From Streptosporangiaceae bacterium (GTDB lineage Bacteria; Actinomycetota; Actinomycetes; Streptosporangiales; Streptosporangiaceae): a stretch of DNA of 18,895 nucleotides. This document shows positions 1-6,588 of this stretch, piece after piece; position 1 is the stretch's first letter; every line of letters starts with the position of its first letter. The notes below the pieces were generated by a model. That model did not search any database and had not been told where the DNA came from. It saw only the letters and a program-made list of their open reading frames with translations. The DNA is taken from assembly GCA_030040475.1 (NCBI GenBank), contig JASHTQ010000767.1, forward strand, positions 1-18,895. The letters are read 5' to 3'. The position numbers and the translations under genes are program-made.

Positions 1-44
1 TGGTCGCCGTGCGTGACCGGCTCAGCTACCCGGCCGACGATTAG
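1..44 (+). CDS. CBS-domain protein, C-terminal end only (partial)
   Basis: The first bases encode the last 14 codons of a gene cut by the left edge, reading VAVRDRLSYPADD and then TAG. This matches almost exactly the segment VAVRDRLSYP near the end of the second CBS domain of the gene at 675-1160, so the two are paralogues. The upstream part is outside the window, so the family assignment rests only on this short match. CBS pairs usually bind adenosine nucleotides and sense energy state. The gene converges on the flavoprotein gene that ends at position 98. Confidence 0.6.
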   Translation, partial: VAVRDRLSYPADD

Positions 45-61
45 TCCCGGGCCTCGCCGCA

Positions 62-75
62 CCGGCCGCGGCCGG
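62..75. terminator. GC palindrome between convergent genes, possible terminator
   Basis: CCGGCCGCGGCCGG is a perfect 14-bp palindrome in the 53-bp gap between two convergent stop codons. It could act as a bidirectional terminator, but it has no U-tract and short GC palindromes are common in DNA this GC-rich. Confidence 0.25.
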
Positions 76-97
76 GCGCTGTCGGCCGATACGGTAT

Positions 98-520
98 CTA
101 GGCGGGCTTGATGCGACGGCCGGTGACGCGGTGCGGGACGATCCGCAGGAACAGTTCCCGCTCGCCGCCGGGCCACGGCTCCACGCCTGCCGCCATGGCG
201 GCCTCGCGCTCGGCTTCGGCCTCCACGTGATGCGCCGGCCCCTGGATCAGCACGCTCCAGCCCAGCCGTCCCGAAGCGTCGATCTCGTCGATCTCGAACG
301 CCACCATGTAGTCCCCGCCCGCGATCCCGGTCTGCAGGTCCTCATCAAGCGCGCTGTGCCTGGCGGTACGGAACACGATGGCGCCGTCGTGCCACTTGAA
401 GTTGACCGGCAGCACGGCCGGGCCGAACCGGCTGGTGTAGGCAATGCGGCCGATTCCGCCCGGCGATATCAGCCGCAGGCTCTCGGCCTCGTCCAGCTCC
501 TCGATGACGCGGTCAGCCAT
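98..520 (-). CDS. Pyridoxamine 5'-phosphate oxidase-like (PNPOx-fold) flavoprotein
   Basis: This 140-residue protein has the layout of the short actinobacterial PNPOx-like family (Pyridox_ox_2 type). An N-terminal helix containing L-x-E-x-E-S-L leads into the strand GIGRIAYTSRFGPAVLPVNF, followed by IVFRTARHSALD, where flavin phosphate contacts usually fall. A WSVLIQGPAHHV strand follows, and the protein ends RIVPHRVTGRRI. Members bind FMN, F420 or heme as cytoplasmic split-barrel dimers; the substrate cannot be told from sequence. The ATG start is supported by an upstream GGAAGGA about six bases away. It is divergent from the CBS gene at 675 and shares an upstream region that contains a DosR-like box. 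Genes of this family often sit in hypoxia or dormancy regulons beside CBS and universal stress protein genes. Confidence 0.88.
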   Translation of the reverse strand: MADRVIEELDEAESLRLISPGGIGRIAYTSRFGPAVLPVNFKWHDGAIVFRTARHSALDEDLQTGIAGGDYMVAFEIDEIDASGRLGWSVLIQGPAHHVEAEAEREAAMAAGVEPWPGGERELFLRIVPHRVTGRRIKPA

Positions 521-597
521 GCCTGATCCTTCCCGGTGCGCTCTCAGTCAGACCCTAGCGCCCCGCGCCGCGGCGATGACCTTCAACCCGCGCGGAA

Positions 598-612
598 TGG
601 ACTTTCGGCCCT
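598..612. promoter_or_regulatory. DosR/DevR-like imperfect palindrome (candidate operator)
   Basis: The sequence TGGACTTTCGGCCCT lies between the divergent PNPOx and CBS genes. By my reading 11 of 14 positions agree with the core of the mycobacterial DosR box GGGACTWWAGTCCC. It sits about 63 bp before the CBS start and about 78 bp before the PNPOx start, a plausible activator position for either. The gene content (CBS, PNPOx, acyl-CoA synthetase/acetyltransferase) is typical of DevR/DosR-type regulons. No regulator gene is in the window, so this is inference from one motif. Confidence 0.35.
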
Positions 613-674
613 GCCATAGGCCGGGCCGGGCGACGAGGCTTGGTGGTGGAAGCCACTGAGGAAGGGTGCCGGCG

Positions 675-1160
675 ATGGAACCAACCGTCAAGGACGTCAT
701 GACCGCTCGCGTCTTCTCGGTCACCGGGGACGCTTCGTTCCGGACCATGGCCGCCGCGCTGCGCGAGCACCGGGTCAGCGCGTTCCCCGTCGTCGATCAC
801 GACGGGAAGGTGATCGGCGTGGTCTCCGAGGCCGACATGCTGGCCAAGGAAGCCCTGGGCTCCGAGCCGGAAGGGATGCCGGGCATGATCGGCGGCATGC
901 TGCGGCGCAGGGAGCACGCCAAGGCCCGCGGGATCACGGCCGGCGACCTGATGACCAGTCCCCCGGTCACGGTGGCCCCGGACGACACGATCGAGCGGGC
1001 CGCGCGGCTGATGTACACCCGCAAGGTCAAGCGGCTGCCCGTGAACCTGGTCAGGCACGTCCGCGGCGTGGTGGCGGTGCGCGACCGGCTCAGCTACCCC
1101 CGCCCGCCCGAGCCCCCGAGCACCGGGTACGACGTCATAGCCCAGTTCCCGATCGACTGA
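675..1160 (+). CDS. Two-CBS-domain protein
   Basis: This 161-residue cytoplasmic protein has two CBS motifs. The first spans about residues 5-65 (VKDVMTARVFSVTGDASF to VSAFPVVDHDGKVIGVVSEADML). The second spans about residues 90-145 (DLMTSPPVTVAPDDTIERAA and onward). A Bateman pair like this normally binds AMP/ATP or similar ligands. The second domain is unusual: the usual V-V-D-x-x-G-x-L-V-G loop is replaced by VNLVRHVRGVVAVRDRLSYP, and there is no BON domain. I chose the ATG at 675 because GAGGAAGG lies at 659-666; the alternative GTG at 666 would overlap that ribosome binding site. The acetyltransferase/synthetase gene begins 35 bp after the stop, so the two are probably co-transcribed. 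Confidence 0.88.
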   Translation: MEPTVKDVMTARVFSVTGDASFRTMAAALREHRVSAFPVVDHDGKVIGVVSEADMLAKEALGSEPEGMPGMIGGMLRRREHAKARGITAGDLMTSPPVTVAPDDTIERAARLMYTRKVKRLPVNLVRHVRGVVAVRDRLSYPRPPEPPSTGYDVIAQFPID

Positions 1161-1195
1161 CCCGGCTGAGAACAGGTGCCCGATTGGAGGCCGGC

Positions 1196-3943
1196 ATGAG
1201 CACGGCGCAGGCCGCAGAGCACGCGTACGCGCTGCTCGCGGACGGCAGCACGGTCGAGATCCGCCCGGCCGGGCGGGCCGACTTCGACGCGGTCAAGGCC
1301 ATGCACGAGGCGATGTCTCCCGACAACACCTACCTGCGGTTCTTCAACCTCAGCCGGCTGGCGGCCGAGACCGAGGCGCGGCGGATCTGCGGGGAGCACC
1401 AGCCCGGCCACGTGGCGCTGCTGGCGCTGGCGGCCGGGGAGGTGGTGGGCTGCGCCAGCTATGACGCGCTCGGCATGCCCGCCGATCCCGGGCACGTGGC
1501 CGAGGTCGCGTTCGCGGTGGCCGACCACATGCACCACCGCGGCATCGCCACCCTGCTGCTCGAGCATCTGGTCTCCGATGCCCGCAGCCACCAGATTTCC
1601 GTATTCACCGCGCAGACCCTGGCCGAGAACGCCCCGATGCTCAAGGTGTTCGCCGACGCCGGACTGCCGGTCCAGCGTCACTGCGAGGACGGCGTCATGG
1701 AGATGACCATTCCGCTGCCGAGCGAGGCCGACGGCACCACCCTGGACAGCTACCTGAACGCCGTGGCCGAGCGGGAACGCCGGGCCGATGCGGCCAGCCT
1801 GGCGCACATACTTGCGCCCGAGTCGGTCGTGGTGATCGGCGCGGGCCGCCGGCCGGGCACGGTGGGCCGGTCGATCTTCGACAACATCCGCACCAGCGGC
1901 TACGCCGGGCGGCTCTACGTGGTCAACCCGCGTGCCCGGCAGATCAGCGGCGAGCACTGCCTGTCCTCGGTGCTCGAGCTGCCCGAGCCTGCCGACCTGG
2001 CCGTGATCGCGGTCCCGGCCGCGGCGGTCCTTGACGTGGCCGAGCAATGCGGCCAGCGCGGCGTGCGGTCCCTCGTCGTGATCACGTCCGGGCTCGACGC
2101 CGCCGCCTGCGCCGACCTCCTTGCGATGTGCCGCAGGCACGGCATGCGGCTGGTCGGTCCCAACTGCTTCGGCGTGGCCGTGCCCGCCCTCGGCCTGGAC
2201 GCCACGTTCGCCGACCGCCATCCTCAGCCCGGCACCGCCGGCCTGGTCATGCAGTCCGGCGGCCTGGGCATCGCCGTGGTCGACCAGCTATCCAGGCTCG
2301 GCATCGGCATCTCCTCCTTTGCCTCGGTGGGCAACAAGCTCGACGTGTCGAGCAACGACATCCTGATGTGGTGGGAACACGACGGCGTCACCAGGCTCGC
2401 CGTGCTCTACATCGAGTCGTTCGGCAACCCGCGCAAGTTCGCCAGGACCGCCCGCCGGGTCAGCGCCAGCATGCCCGTCCTTGCCGTGCAGGCCGGGCGT
2501 TCTGCGGCCGGGCAGCAGGCGGCGGCGTCGCACACGGCCGCGGTGGCCACGCCGCTTGCCAGCCAGCAGGCGCTGTTCGAGCAGGCGGGCGTCATCACCA
2601 CCCGCGGTCTCGGGGAACTGGTCGAGACCGCCGCGCTGCTCGCCAGCCAGCCGGTTCCCGCGGGCGGCACGGTGGCCGTCGTGTCCAACGTCGGCGGCGC
2701 CGGAGTGCTCGCCGCGGACGCCTGCGCGGACTTCGGCCTGACCGTGTACCGTCCGCACGGCCTGGTAAGGCGCCGGCTCCGCGCACTCGTGCCGGACACC
2801 GGGGCGATCGGCGGGCCGGTCGACACGACGGCCGCGATCTCGGCGGAGAACTTTCGCCAGTGCCTCGAGCTGCTCGCGGCCGACGAGGAGGTGGACGCGA
2901 TGATCGCGGTGGTGCTGCCCACCGCCGCCACCGGCGACCTGGTCGCGGCCATCGAGCAGGCCGAGGTTCGGGTCCCGCTGGCCGCCGTCGTGCTCGACCA
3001 GCCCGAGTCGGTCCGCATGCTGCCGCGCGGCGAGGGCAATGGCCAGATCCCCGCCTACGGGTACCCGGAGGCGGCCGCGGCGGCCGTGGCCCGCGCGGCC
3101 AGGTACGGAGCCTGGCGAACCGAGCCGCGCGGCCAGGTGCCCAGCCTTCCCGACGTCAGGACCGAGGACGCCCGCGCGCTGGTCCGCGGGTTCTTCCGCG
3201 AGACGTCCGGCGGCGGCTGGCTGCCGCCTGACGCGACCGCCGACCTGCTGGCCTGCTACGGCATCCCGCTGGTCGGGCTCACCCCGGCGCGCGGTGCGGA
3301 CGAGGCGGTCAAGGCCTTCGAAGCCGCGGCGGGCCCGGTGGTGCTCAAGGCCGACGTGCCCGGGCTCATCCACAAGACCGACGCGGGCGCGGTCGAGCTC
3401 GACCTGCATACCGAGGCCGACGTCCGGCGCGCCTACCGCGACCTGGCCGACCGGTTCGGCCAGCGGCTGCGCCAGGTCCTTGTCCAGCCGATGGTCTCCG
3501 GCGGCACCGAGCTCATCGTCGGCGTGGCCGACGACCACGTGTTCGGCCCGCTGGTGGTCTTCGGCCTCGGCGGCGTGGCCACCGATGTCCTGGCCGACCA
3601 TGCGGCCCGGCTCACGCCGCTGACCGACACCGACGCGGACCGGCTCATCGGCTCGATCCGCTCCGCCCCGCTGCTGCTGCGCGGTCACCGCGGCCCGGCC
3701 GGCCCGGCCGGCCCTGCCGACGCTGCCGGCCCTGCGGACCCCCCGAGCGGCCAGCCGGCCGACCTGAATGCCCTGCGGGACCTGCTGCTGCGCGTGTCGC
3801 GGCTCGCCGATGACCTGCCCGAGGTCACCGAGCTCGACCTCAACCCGGTCATCGCCCGGCCGGACGGGGCGTTCGTGGTGGACGCGCGGATCAAGGCGAC
3901 GCCATACCAGGCACAGGACCCGTTCCTGCGCAAGCTGCGCTGA
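1196..3943 (+). CDS. GNAT acetyltransferase fused to ADP-forming acyl-CoA synthetase (Pat-like)
   Basis: This 915-residue fusion starts with a GNAT domain (about 15-175) with acetyl-CoA motif HHRGIATLLLEHL near residue 113. A CoA-binding Rossmann domain follows (about 195-325; SVVVIGAGRRPGTVGRSIFDNI), then a succinyl-CoA-ligase-like domain (about 340-600) and a C-terminal ATP-grasp domain (about 675-910; VVLKADVPGLIHKTDAGAVEL). Actinobacterial lysine acetyltransferases such as Streptomyces lividans PatA have this GNAT-first order, the reverse of enterobacterial Pat. They acetylate and inactivate AMP-forming acyl-CoA synthetases. The likely phosphohistidine of ADP-forming synthetases, H446 in AAASHTAA, is present, so the synthetase half might be active. 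An Ala-Gly-Pro-rich stretch interrupts the ATP-grasp domain near residues 835-860. GGAGG five bases before ATG 1196 favours it over the TTG at 1184. Confidence 0.9.
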   Translation: MSTAQAAEHAYALLADGSTVEIRPAGRADFDAVKAMHEAMSPDNTYLRFFNLSRLAAETEARRICGEHQPGHVALLALAAGEVVGCASYDALGMPADPGHVAEVAFAVADHMHHRGIATLLLEHLVSDARSHQISVFTAQTLAENAPMLKVFADAGLPVQRHCEDGVMEMTIPLPSEADGTTLDSYLNAVAERERRADAASLAHILAPESVVVIGAGRRPGTVGRSIFDNIRTSGYAGRLYVVNPRARQISGEHCLSSVLELPEPADLAVIAVPAAAVLDVAEQCGQRGVRSLVVITSGLDAAACADLLAMCRRHGMRLVGPNCFGVAVPALGLDATFADRHPQPGTAGLVMQSGGLGIAVVDQLSRLGIGISSFASVGNKLDVSSNDILMWWEHDGVTRLAVLYIESFGNPRKFARTARRVSASMPVLAVQAGRSAAGQQAAASHTAAVATPLASQQALFEQAGVITTRGLGELVETAALLASQPVPAGGTVAVVSNVGGAGVLAADACADFGLTVYRPHGLVRRRLRALVPDTGAIGGPVDTTAAISAENFRQCLELLAADEEVDAMIAVVLPTAATGDLVAAIEQAEVRVPLAAVVLDQPESVRMLPRGEGNGQIPAYGYPEAAAAAVARAARYGAWRTEPRGQVPSLPDVRTEDARALVRGFFRETSGGGWLPPDATADLLACYGIPLVGLTPARGADEAVKAFEAAAGPVVLKADVPGLIHKTDAGAVELDLHTEADVRRAYRDLADRFGQRLRQVLVQPMVSGGTELIVGVADDHVFGPLVVFGLGGVATDVLADHAARLTPLTDTDADRLIGSIRSAPLLLRGHRGPAGPAGPADAAGPADPPSGQPADLNALRDLLLRVSRLADDLPEVTELDLNPVIARPDGAFVVDARIKATPYQAQDPFLRKLR

Positions 3944-3960
3944 CGCGTCCGGCCCGTGAA

Positions 3961-3996
3961 GGGGTGCGCGCCACCGGGTCCTCCGGCGCGCACCCC
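3961..3996. terminator. 12-bp perfect stem-loop, likely bidirectional terminator
   Basis: GGGGTGCGCGCC (3961-3972) and GGCGCGCACCCC (3985-3996) are perfect inverted repeats with a 12-base loop. The hairpin begins 17 bases after the synthetase stop codon and lies downstream of the minus-strand genes beyond it. There is no U-tract, which is common for actinobacterial terminators. Confidence 0.75.
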
Positions 3997-4047
3997 CGGC
4001 GTACGGAGGAAGCGGCGGCCCCGATAGCCGCCCAGGCGTATTCGGCT

Positions 4048-4872
4048 TCAGCGGCGACCGAGAGGCGGACCTCCTCGAACTGGACGGGTCGGGTAAGAGC
4101 AGGGCGAGCTCGGCTCCCTGATCGCCCGGCATGACATAAATCTCGGCCCCGGCGGCGGCCAGGGTCCCCTGCGAGAGACGCAGATGATGGCCGCACAGCA
4201 GCAGCTCGACCTCATGAGGCCGCTCTGCGGTCGGCGGCATGATGACCCGCGCCACGGCGCGGGAGGGGCAGCAGCACGATTGATTGTCCATGCCTCCAGC
4301 CTGGCCCGATGCAGGCATTCCCCAGCAGAGGCGTAACTCCCGAGTCCGGCGGGCCAGAAAGCATCAGCCGGCCGGGCACTTGGACCCGGGCCCTGGCCAG
4401 GATCACGCGCCGACTGGGCGGTTCGGATTATCCGCGCCGGGGCGCCCGCGGCCGGCGGTAACGCCTGGTGCTCGGCGACCTCGTGGCCGAGAGAGGAGCG
4501 GACCCAGTCGACGACCTCGGTGGTGGAGGCGCCCGGGGTGAAGATCTTCGCGACGCCCAGCCTGGTCAGCTCCTCGACGTCGGCGCCCGGGATGATGCCG
4601 CCGCCGAACACCACGATGTCGGACGCGTCCCGCTCCCGCAGCAGCTCGATGACCCGGGCGAACAGCGTCATGTGCGCGCCGGACAGGATGGAAAGCCCCA
4701 CCGCGTCCACGTCTTCCTGGATCGCGGCGGACACGATCTGCTCCGGGGTCTGGTGCAGCCCGGTGTAGATGACCTCGACTCCGGCGTCCCGCAGCGCCCT
4801 GGCGACGACCTTGGCGCCGCGGTCGTGGCCGTCGAGCCCCGCCTTCGCGACGATCACCCGGATCCTGCTCAT
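4048..4872 (-). CDS. Cobalamin (B12)-binding domain protein, MCM C-terminal type, with aberrant C-terminal tail
   Basis: Residues 1 to about 135 form a complete B12-binding flavodoxin-like domain. It has the base-off/His-on motif D14-G-H16-D-R-G19, the LSILSGAH segment, the GG motif in [14 protein letters not shown], and [14 protein letters not shown]. It resembles the small stand-alone proteins akin to the methylmalonyl-CoA mutase small domain found widely in actinobacteria, which are usually about 135-140 residues. This frame has no stop until 274 residues. The extra half is low-complexity, has no recognisable domain and runs through another likely gene in a different frame, so the true functional end is probably near position 4460 (about residue 137). 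It may partner an acyl-CoA mutase or serve as a cobalamin sensor; no mutase large subunit is nearby. The LCP gene on the same strand ends 104 bp upstream. Confidence 0.8.
   Translation of the reverse strand: MSRIRVIVAKAGLDGHDRGAKVVARALRDAGVEVIYTGLHQTPEQIVSAAIQEDVDAVGLSILSGAHMTLFARVIELLRERDASDIVVFGGGIIPGADVEELTRLGVAKIFTPGASTTEVVDWVRSSLGHEVAEHQALPPAAGAPARIIRTAQSARDPGQGPGPSARPADAFWPAGLGSYASAGECLHRARLEAWTINRAAAPPAPWRGSSCRRPQSGLMRSSCCCAAIICVSRRGPWPPPGPRFMSCRAIREPSSPCSYPTRPVRGGPPLGRR
4094..4291 (-). pseudogene. DUF7455-like small protein gene, apparently without a proper end
   Basis: A frame starting at ATG 4291 encodes MDNQSCCCP, then a block with [22 protein letters not shown] and [12 protein letters not shown]. 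This resembles small actinobacterial DUF7455-like proteins, which have a C-G-H-H region and are about 60-90 residues long. Codon third positions are G/C-rich down to about 4100, as expected for a coding frame. A TTA codon then appears and the frame stays open, without a stop, antisense through the synthetase gene. A frameshift or lost stop near 4095 is the simplest reading. It overlaps the unconserved tail of the cobalamin-binding frame, so at most one of the two frames is real here. No function is known for the family. Confidence 0.4.
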
Positions 4873-4878
4873 GACCGA

Positions 4879-4884
4879 AGGTTA
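4879..4884 (-). promoter_or_regulatory. Possible -10 of a leaderless promoter for the B12-binding gene
   Basis: On the minus strand TAACCT ends six bases before the ATG at 4872. That would place the transcription start on the A of the start codon. No Shine-Dalgarno sequence precedes this ATG, which fits leaderless translation. No good -35 element is visible. Confidence 0.3.
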
Positions 4885-4976
4885 CGGCATGGCCGCCGCT
4901 CGCGGTCCCCGCCGTTGCCGGGCGCGCGGCAGCGAGGCGGTGCGGACATTGATTTCGCCGAACGATCCGTGGTTAC

Positions 4977-6488
4977 TCAGTCGACGCACGGTATCCCGTC
5001 CTTGGCGTTGACCGCGCCGCCCTGCGGGCCCGTCGTGGGGATGGGCACCACCGAGGACGTCGGCGAGGGCGTGGCGCCCGGCATCGTGGCGTCGGCGCCG
5101 AGCAGGATCTCGACGTGACCGGCCGCGATCGAGGTTCCCGGCGTGGCGGTGACCCCGAACATCTTCGCGATCGAGGTCGCGTTCGTCCCCGCGCCGGCGC
5201 CGTAGACCACCTCGGTCGTCGTGAGCGCGCTGGTGTTCGCGACCGCGCCGGCCAGGTACCCCTCCTTGACCAGCGCGGCCGAGACCAGCGCGGCCAGGCC
5301 CTGGGTGCTGCCGCCGTTGTAGACGTCCACGGTTATCGTGCCGGCGCCGGGCGCGACCGTGACGGTGGGGCTTGGGCTGGCGGTGGCGTGCGGTTGCGCT
5401 GGGGACGGGTAGAAGACCTCGTGCACGATCTGCTGGATGTAGGAGGGGTCGACCACGTTGGCGTCCTGGCCGTCGATGGTCTCGTAACCCGAGATCGGCA
5501 GCGTGCGGAAGGTCAGGTCGCCGCTGGTCAGGCTGCGCATCTGGGTGATGAAGTCGAGCAGGTCCCAGCCGGCGTCGGTGATCACGTACTGCTTGGCGAC
5601 CGAAAGCAGCGACTGGATCTTGGTCAGGTCGTCAAGCACGCCCTCGTCGCGCAGCTGGTGGATCACCGAGTCGATGACCGCCTGCTGGCGGTGGGTGCGG
5701 TCCAGGTCGCCGTTGGTCAGGCCGTCCCGCTGCCTGACGAACGCCAGCGTCATCTGCGCGTTCAGATGCTGCAGGCCGGCGTGGGTGGCGTAGAAGCCGG
5801 AGTTGGGGTCCAGCGGCACGGGGTGGTTGAGGCAGACCTCCACGCCGCCGAGCACCTTCGCGAGCTCGTAAAACCCGTCCAGGTTGACCTCGGCGAAGTG
5901 GTCGATGTGCACCCCGGTGAGCTGCTCGACCGTCGCCACCGCGGCGGCGCGGCCCGCCTCGTTACCCTGGAACGCGACCTGGTCCTGGCTCATGTTCGGG
6001 TCCTGCGTCCGAAGCTGCGCCTCGGTTGCCGCCAGGGCGAGGCCGTAGGCCTGGTCGATCTTTCCCGTGGACTGCCCGTCGTAGGGCTGCGGGAAGGTGA
6101 CCCAGTCGTCGCGCGGGATCGAGAAGCCGACCGCCTTCTTGCCGCCTGCCGGGATGTGGATCAGGATCAGCGTGTTCGTGTCGTTGCCGCCCACCCCGTC
6201 CTCGACGCCCTGCCTGCTGCCGGCGTGCAGTGCCTTGAGGACATCGTTCGGCAGGATGTTGCCGTCCCAGTCGGTGCGGCTCTCCAGGCCCATCAGCAGG
6301 ATGTTCTGGGCGCCGATGGACGGCCCGCTGACGATCGCGTGCGAGCCGCCGATGCTGCTCACGTCGCGCACCACGAAATAGGAGAAACCGCTGATGGCCA
6401 GCACCAGGGCGGCACCGATGCAACTCAGGGCGTAACCGGCTTTGCCAGCGGCCCCCCACAACGGAGGCGTCGATCCTGGTCTCACCAT
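4977..6488 (-). CDS. LytR-CpsA-Psr (LCP) family cell-wall glycopolymer transferase with LytR_C domain
   Basis: This 503-residue membrane-anchored enzyme attaches lipid-linked glycopolymers such as teichoic acids or arabinogalactan-type polymers to peptidoglycan. One membrane helix (about 19-41) anchors the extracellular part. The LCP domain (about 58-285) has D103 in GNDTNTLILIHI, R126 in SIPRDDWV, and R252/R254 and R264 in FVRQRDGLTNGDLDRTHRQQ, the usual phosphate- and metal-binding positions. A Ser/Pro/Thr/Ala-rich linker (about 361-382) leads to a LytR_C domain (about 384-464) and a short Pro-rich tail ending CVD. Length and order are normal for two-domain actinobacterial LCP proteins. The ATG is preceded by GAGG eight bases upstream. 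It is divergent from the repeat-rich membrane protein at 6589 across a 100-bp promoter region. Confidence 0.93.
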   Translation of the reverse strand: MVRPGSTPPLWGAAGKAGYALSCIGAALVLAISGFSYFVVRDVSSIGGSHAIVSGPSIGAQNILLMGLESRTDWDGNILPNDVLKALHAGSRQGVEDGVGGNDTNTLILIHIPAGGKKAVGFSIPRDDWVTFPQPYDGQSTGKIDQAYGLALAATEAQLRTQDPNMSQDQVAFQGNEAGRAAAVATVEQLTGVHIDHFAEVNLDGFYELAKVLGGVEVCLNHPVPLDPNSGFYATHAGLQHLNAQMTLAFVRQRDGLTNGDLDRTHRQQAVIDSVIHQLRDEGVLDDLTKIQSLLSVAKQYVITDAGWDLLDFITQMRSLTSGDLTFRTLPISGYETIDGQDANVVDPSYIQQIVHEVFYPSPAQPHATASPSPTVTVAPGAGTITVDVYNGGSTQGLAALVSAALVKEGYLAGAVANTSALTTTEVVYGAGAGTNATSIAKMFGVTATPGTSIAAGHVEILLGADATMPGATPSPTSSVVPIPTTGPQGGAVNAKDGIPCVD

Positions 6489-6490
6489 CG

Positions 6491-6558
6491 CGTTACCTCG
6501 ACAGGGCAGGTTCTGATCGTTACCGTCCGTCGAAGCCTACCGTCGTGACCCCGTTACC
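6491..6558. repeat. Three CGTTACC direct repeats in the divergent promoter region
   Basis: CGTTACC occurs at 6491-6497, 6518-6524 and 6552-6558 within the 100-bp gap between the LCP gene and the DUF6542 gene. The copy nearest the LCP gene overlaps its ribosome binding region (GAGGTAACG on the minus strand). These could be operator or promoter elements; no known factor can be assigned. Confidence 0.4.
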
Positions 6559-6571
6559 TTTGCGCAACGAC

Positions 6572-6577
6572 TAACAT
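6572..6577 (+). promoter_or_regulatory. Possible -10 element for the DUF6542 gene
   Basis: TAACAT lies 11 bases before the ATG at 6589, which has no Shine-Dalgarno sequence. This would give a leader of only a few bases. No convincing -35 is visible at 16-18 bp spacing. Confidence 0.25.
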
Positions 6578-6588
6578 CCAAAGCACAT

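Noticed and set aside
2288..4318. 676-residue minus-strand open frame antisense to the acyl-CoA synthetase
   Set aside because: It mirrors a well-supported gene, has no domain and shows Arg/Gly/Pro-rich shadow composition; only its first 65 or so codons look coding (the DUF7455-like segment).
4048..4460. The tail of the B12-binding protein as a novel domain
   Set aside because: Cys/Arg/Pro-rich, lacks predicted regular structure and overlaps a better-looking frame; treated as read-through instead.
5115..6548. 477-residue plus-strand open frame antisense to the LCP gene
   Set aside because: Val/Asp/Gly/Arg-rich reverse-complement shadow with no recognisable motif, opposite a complete LCP protein.
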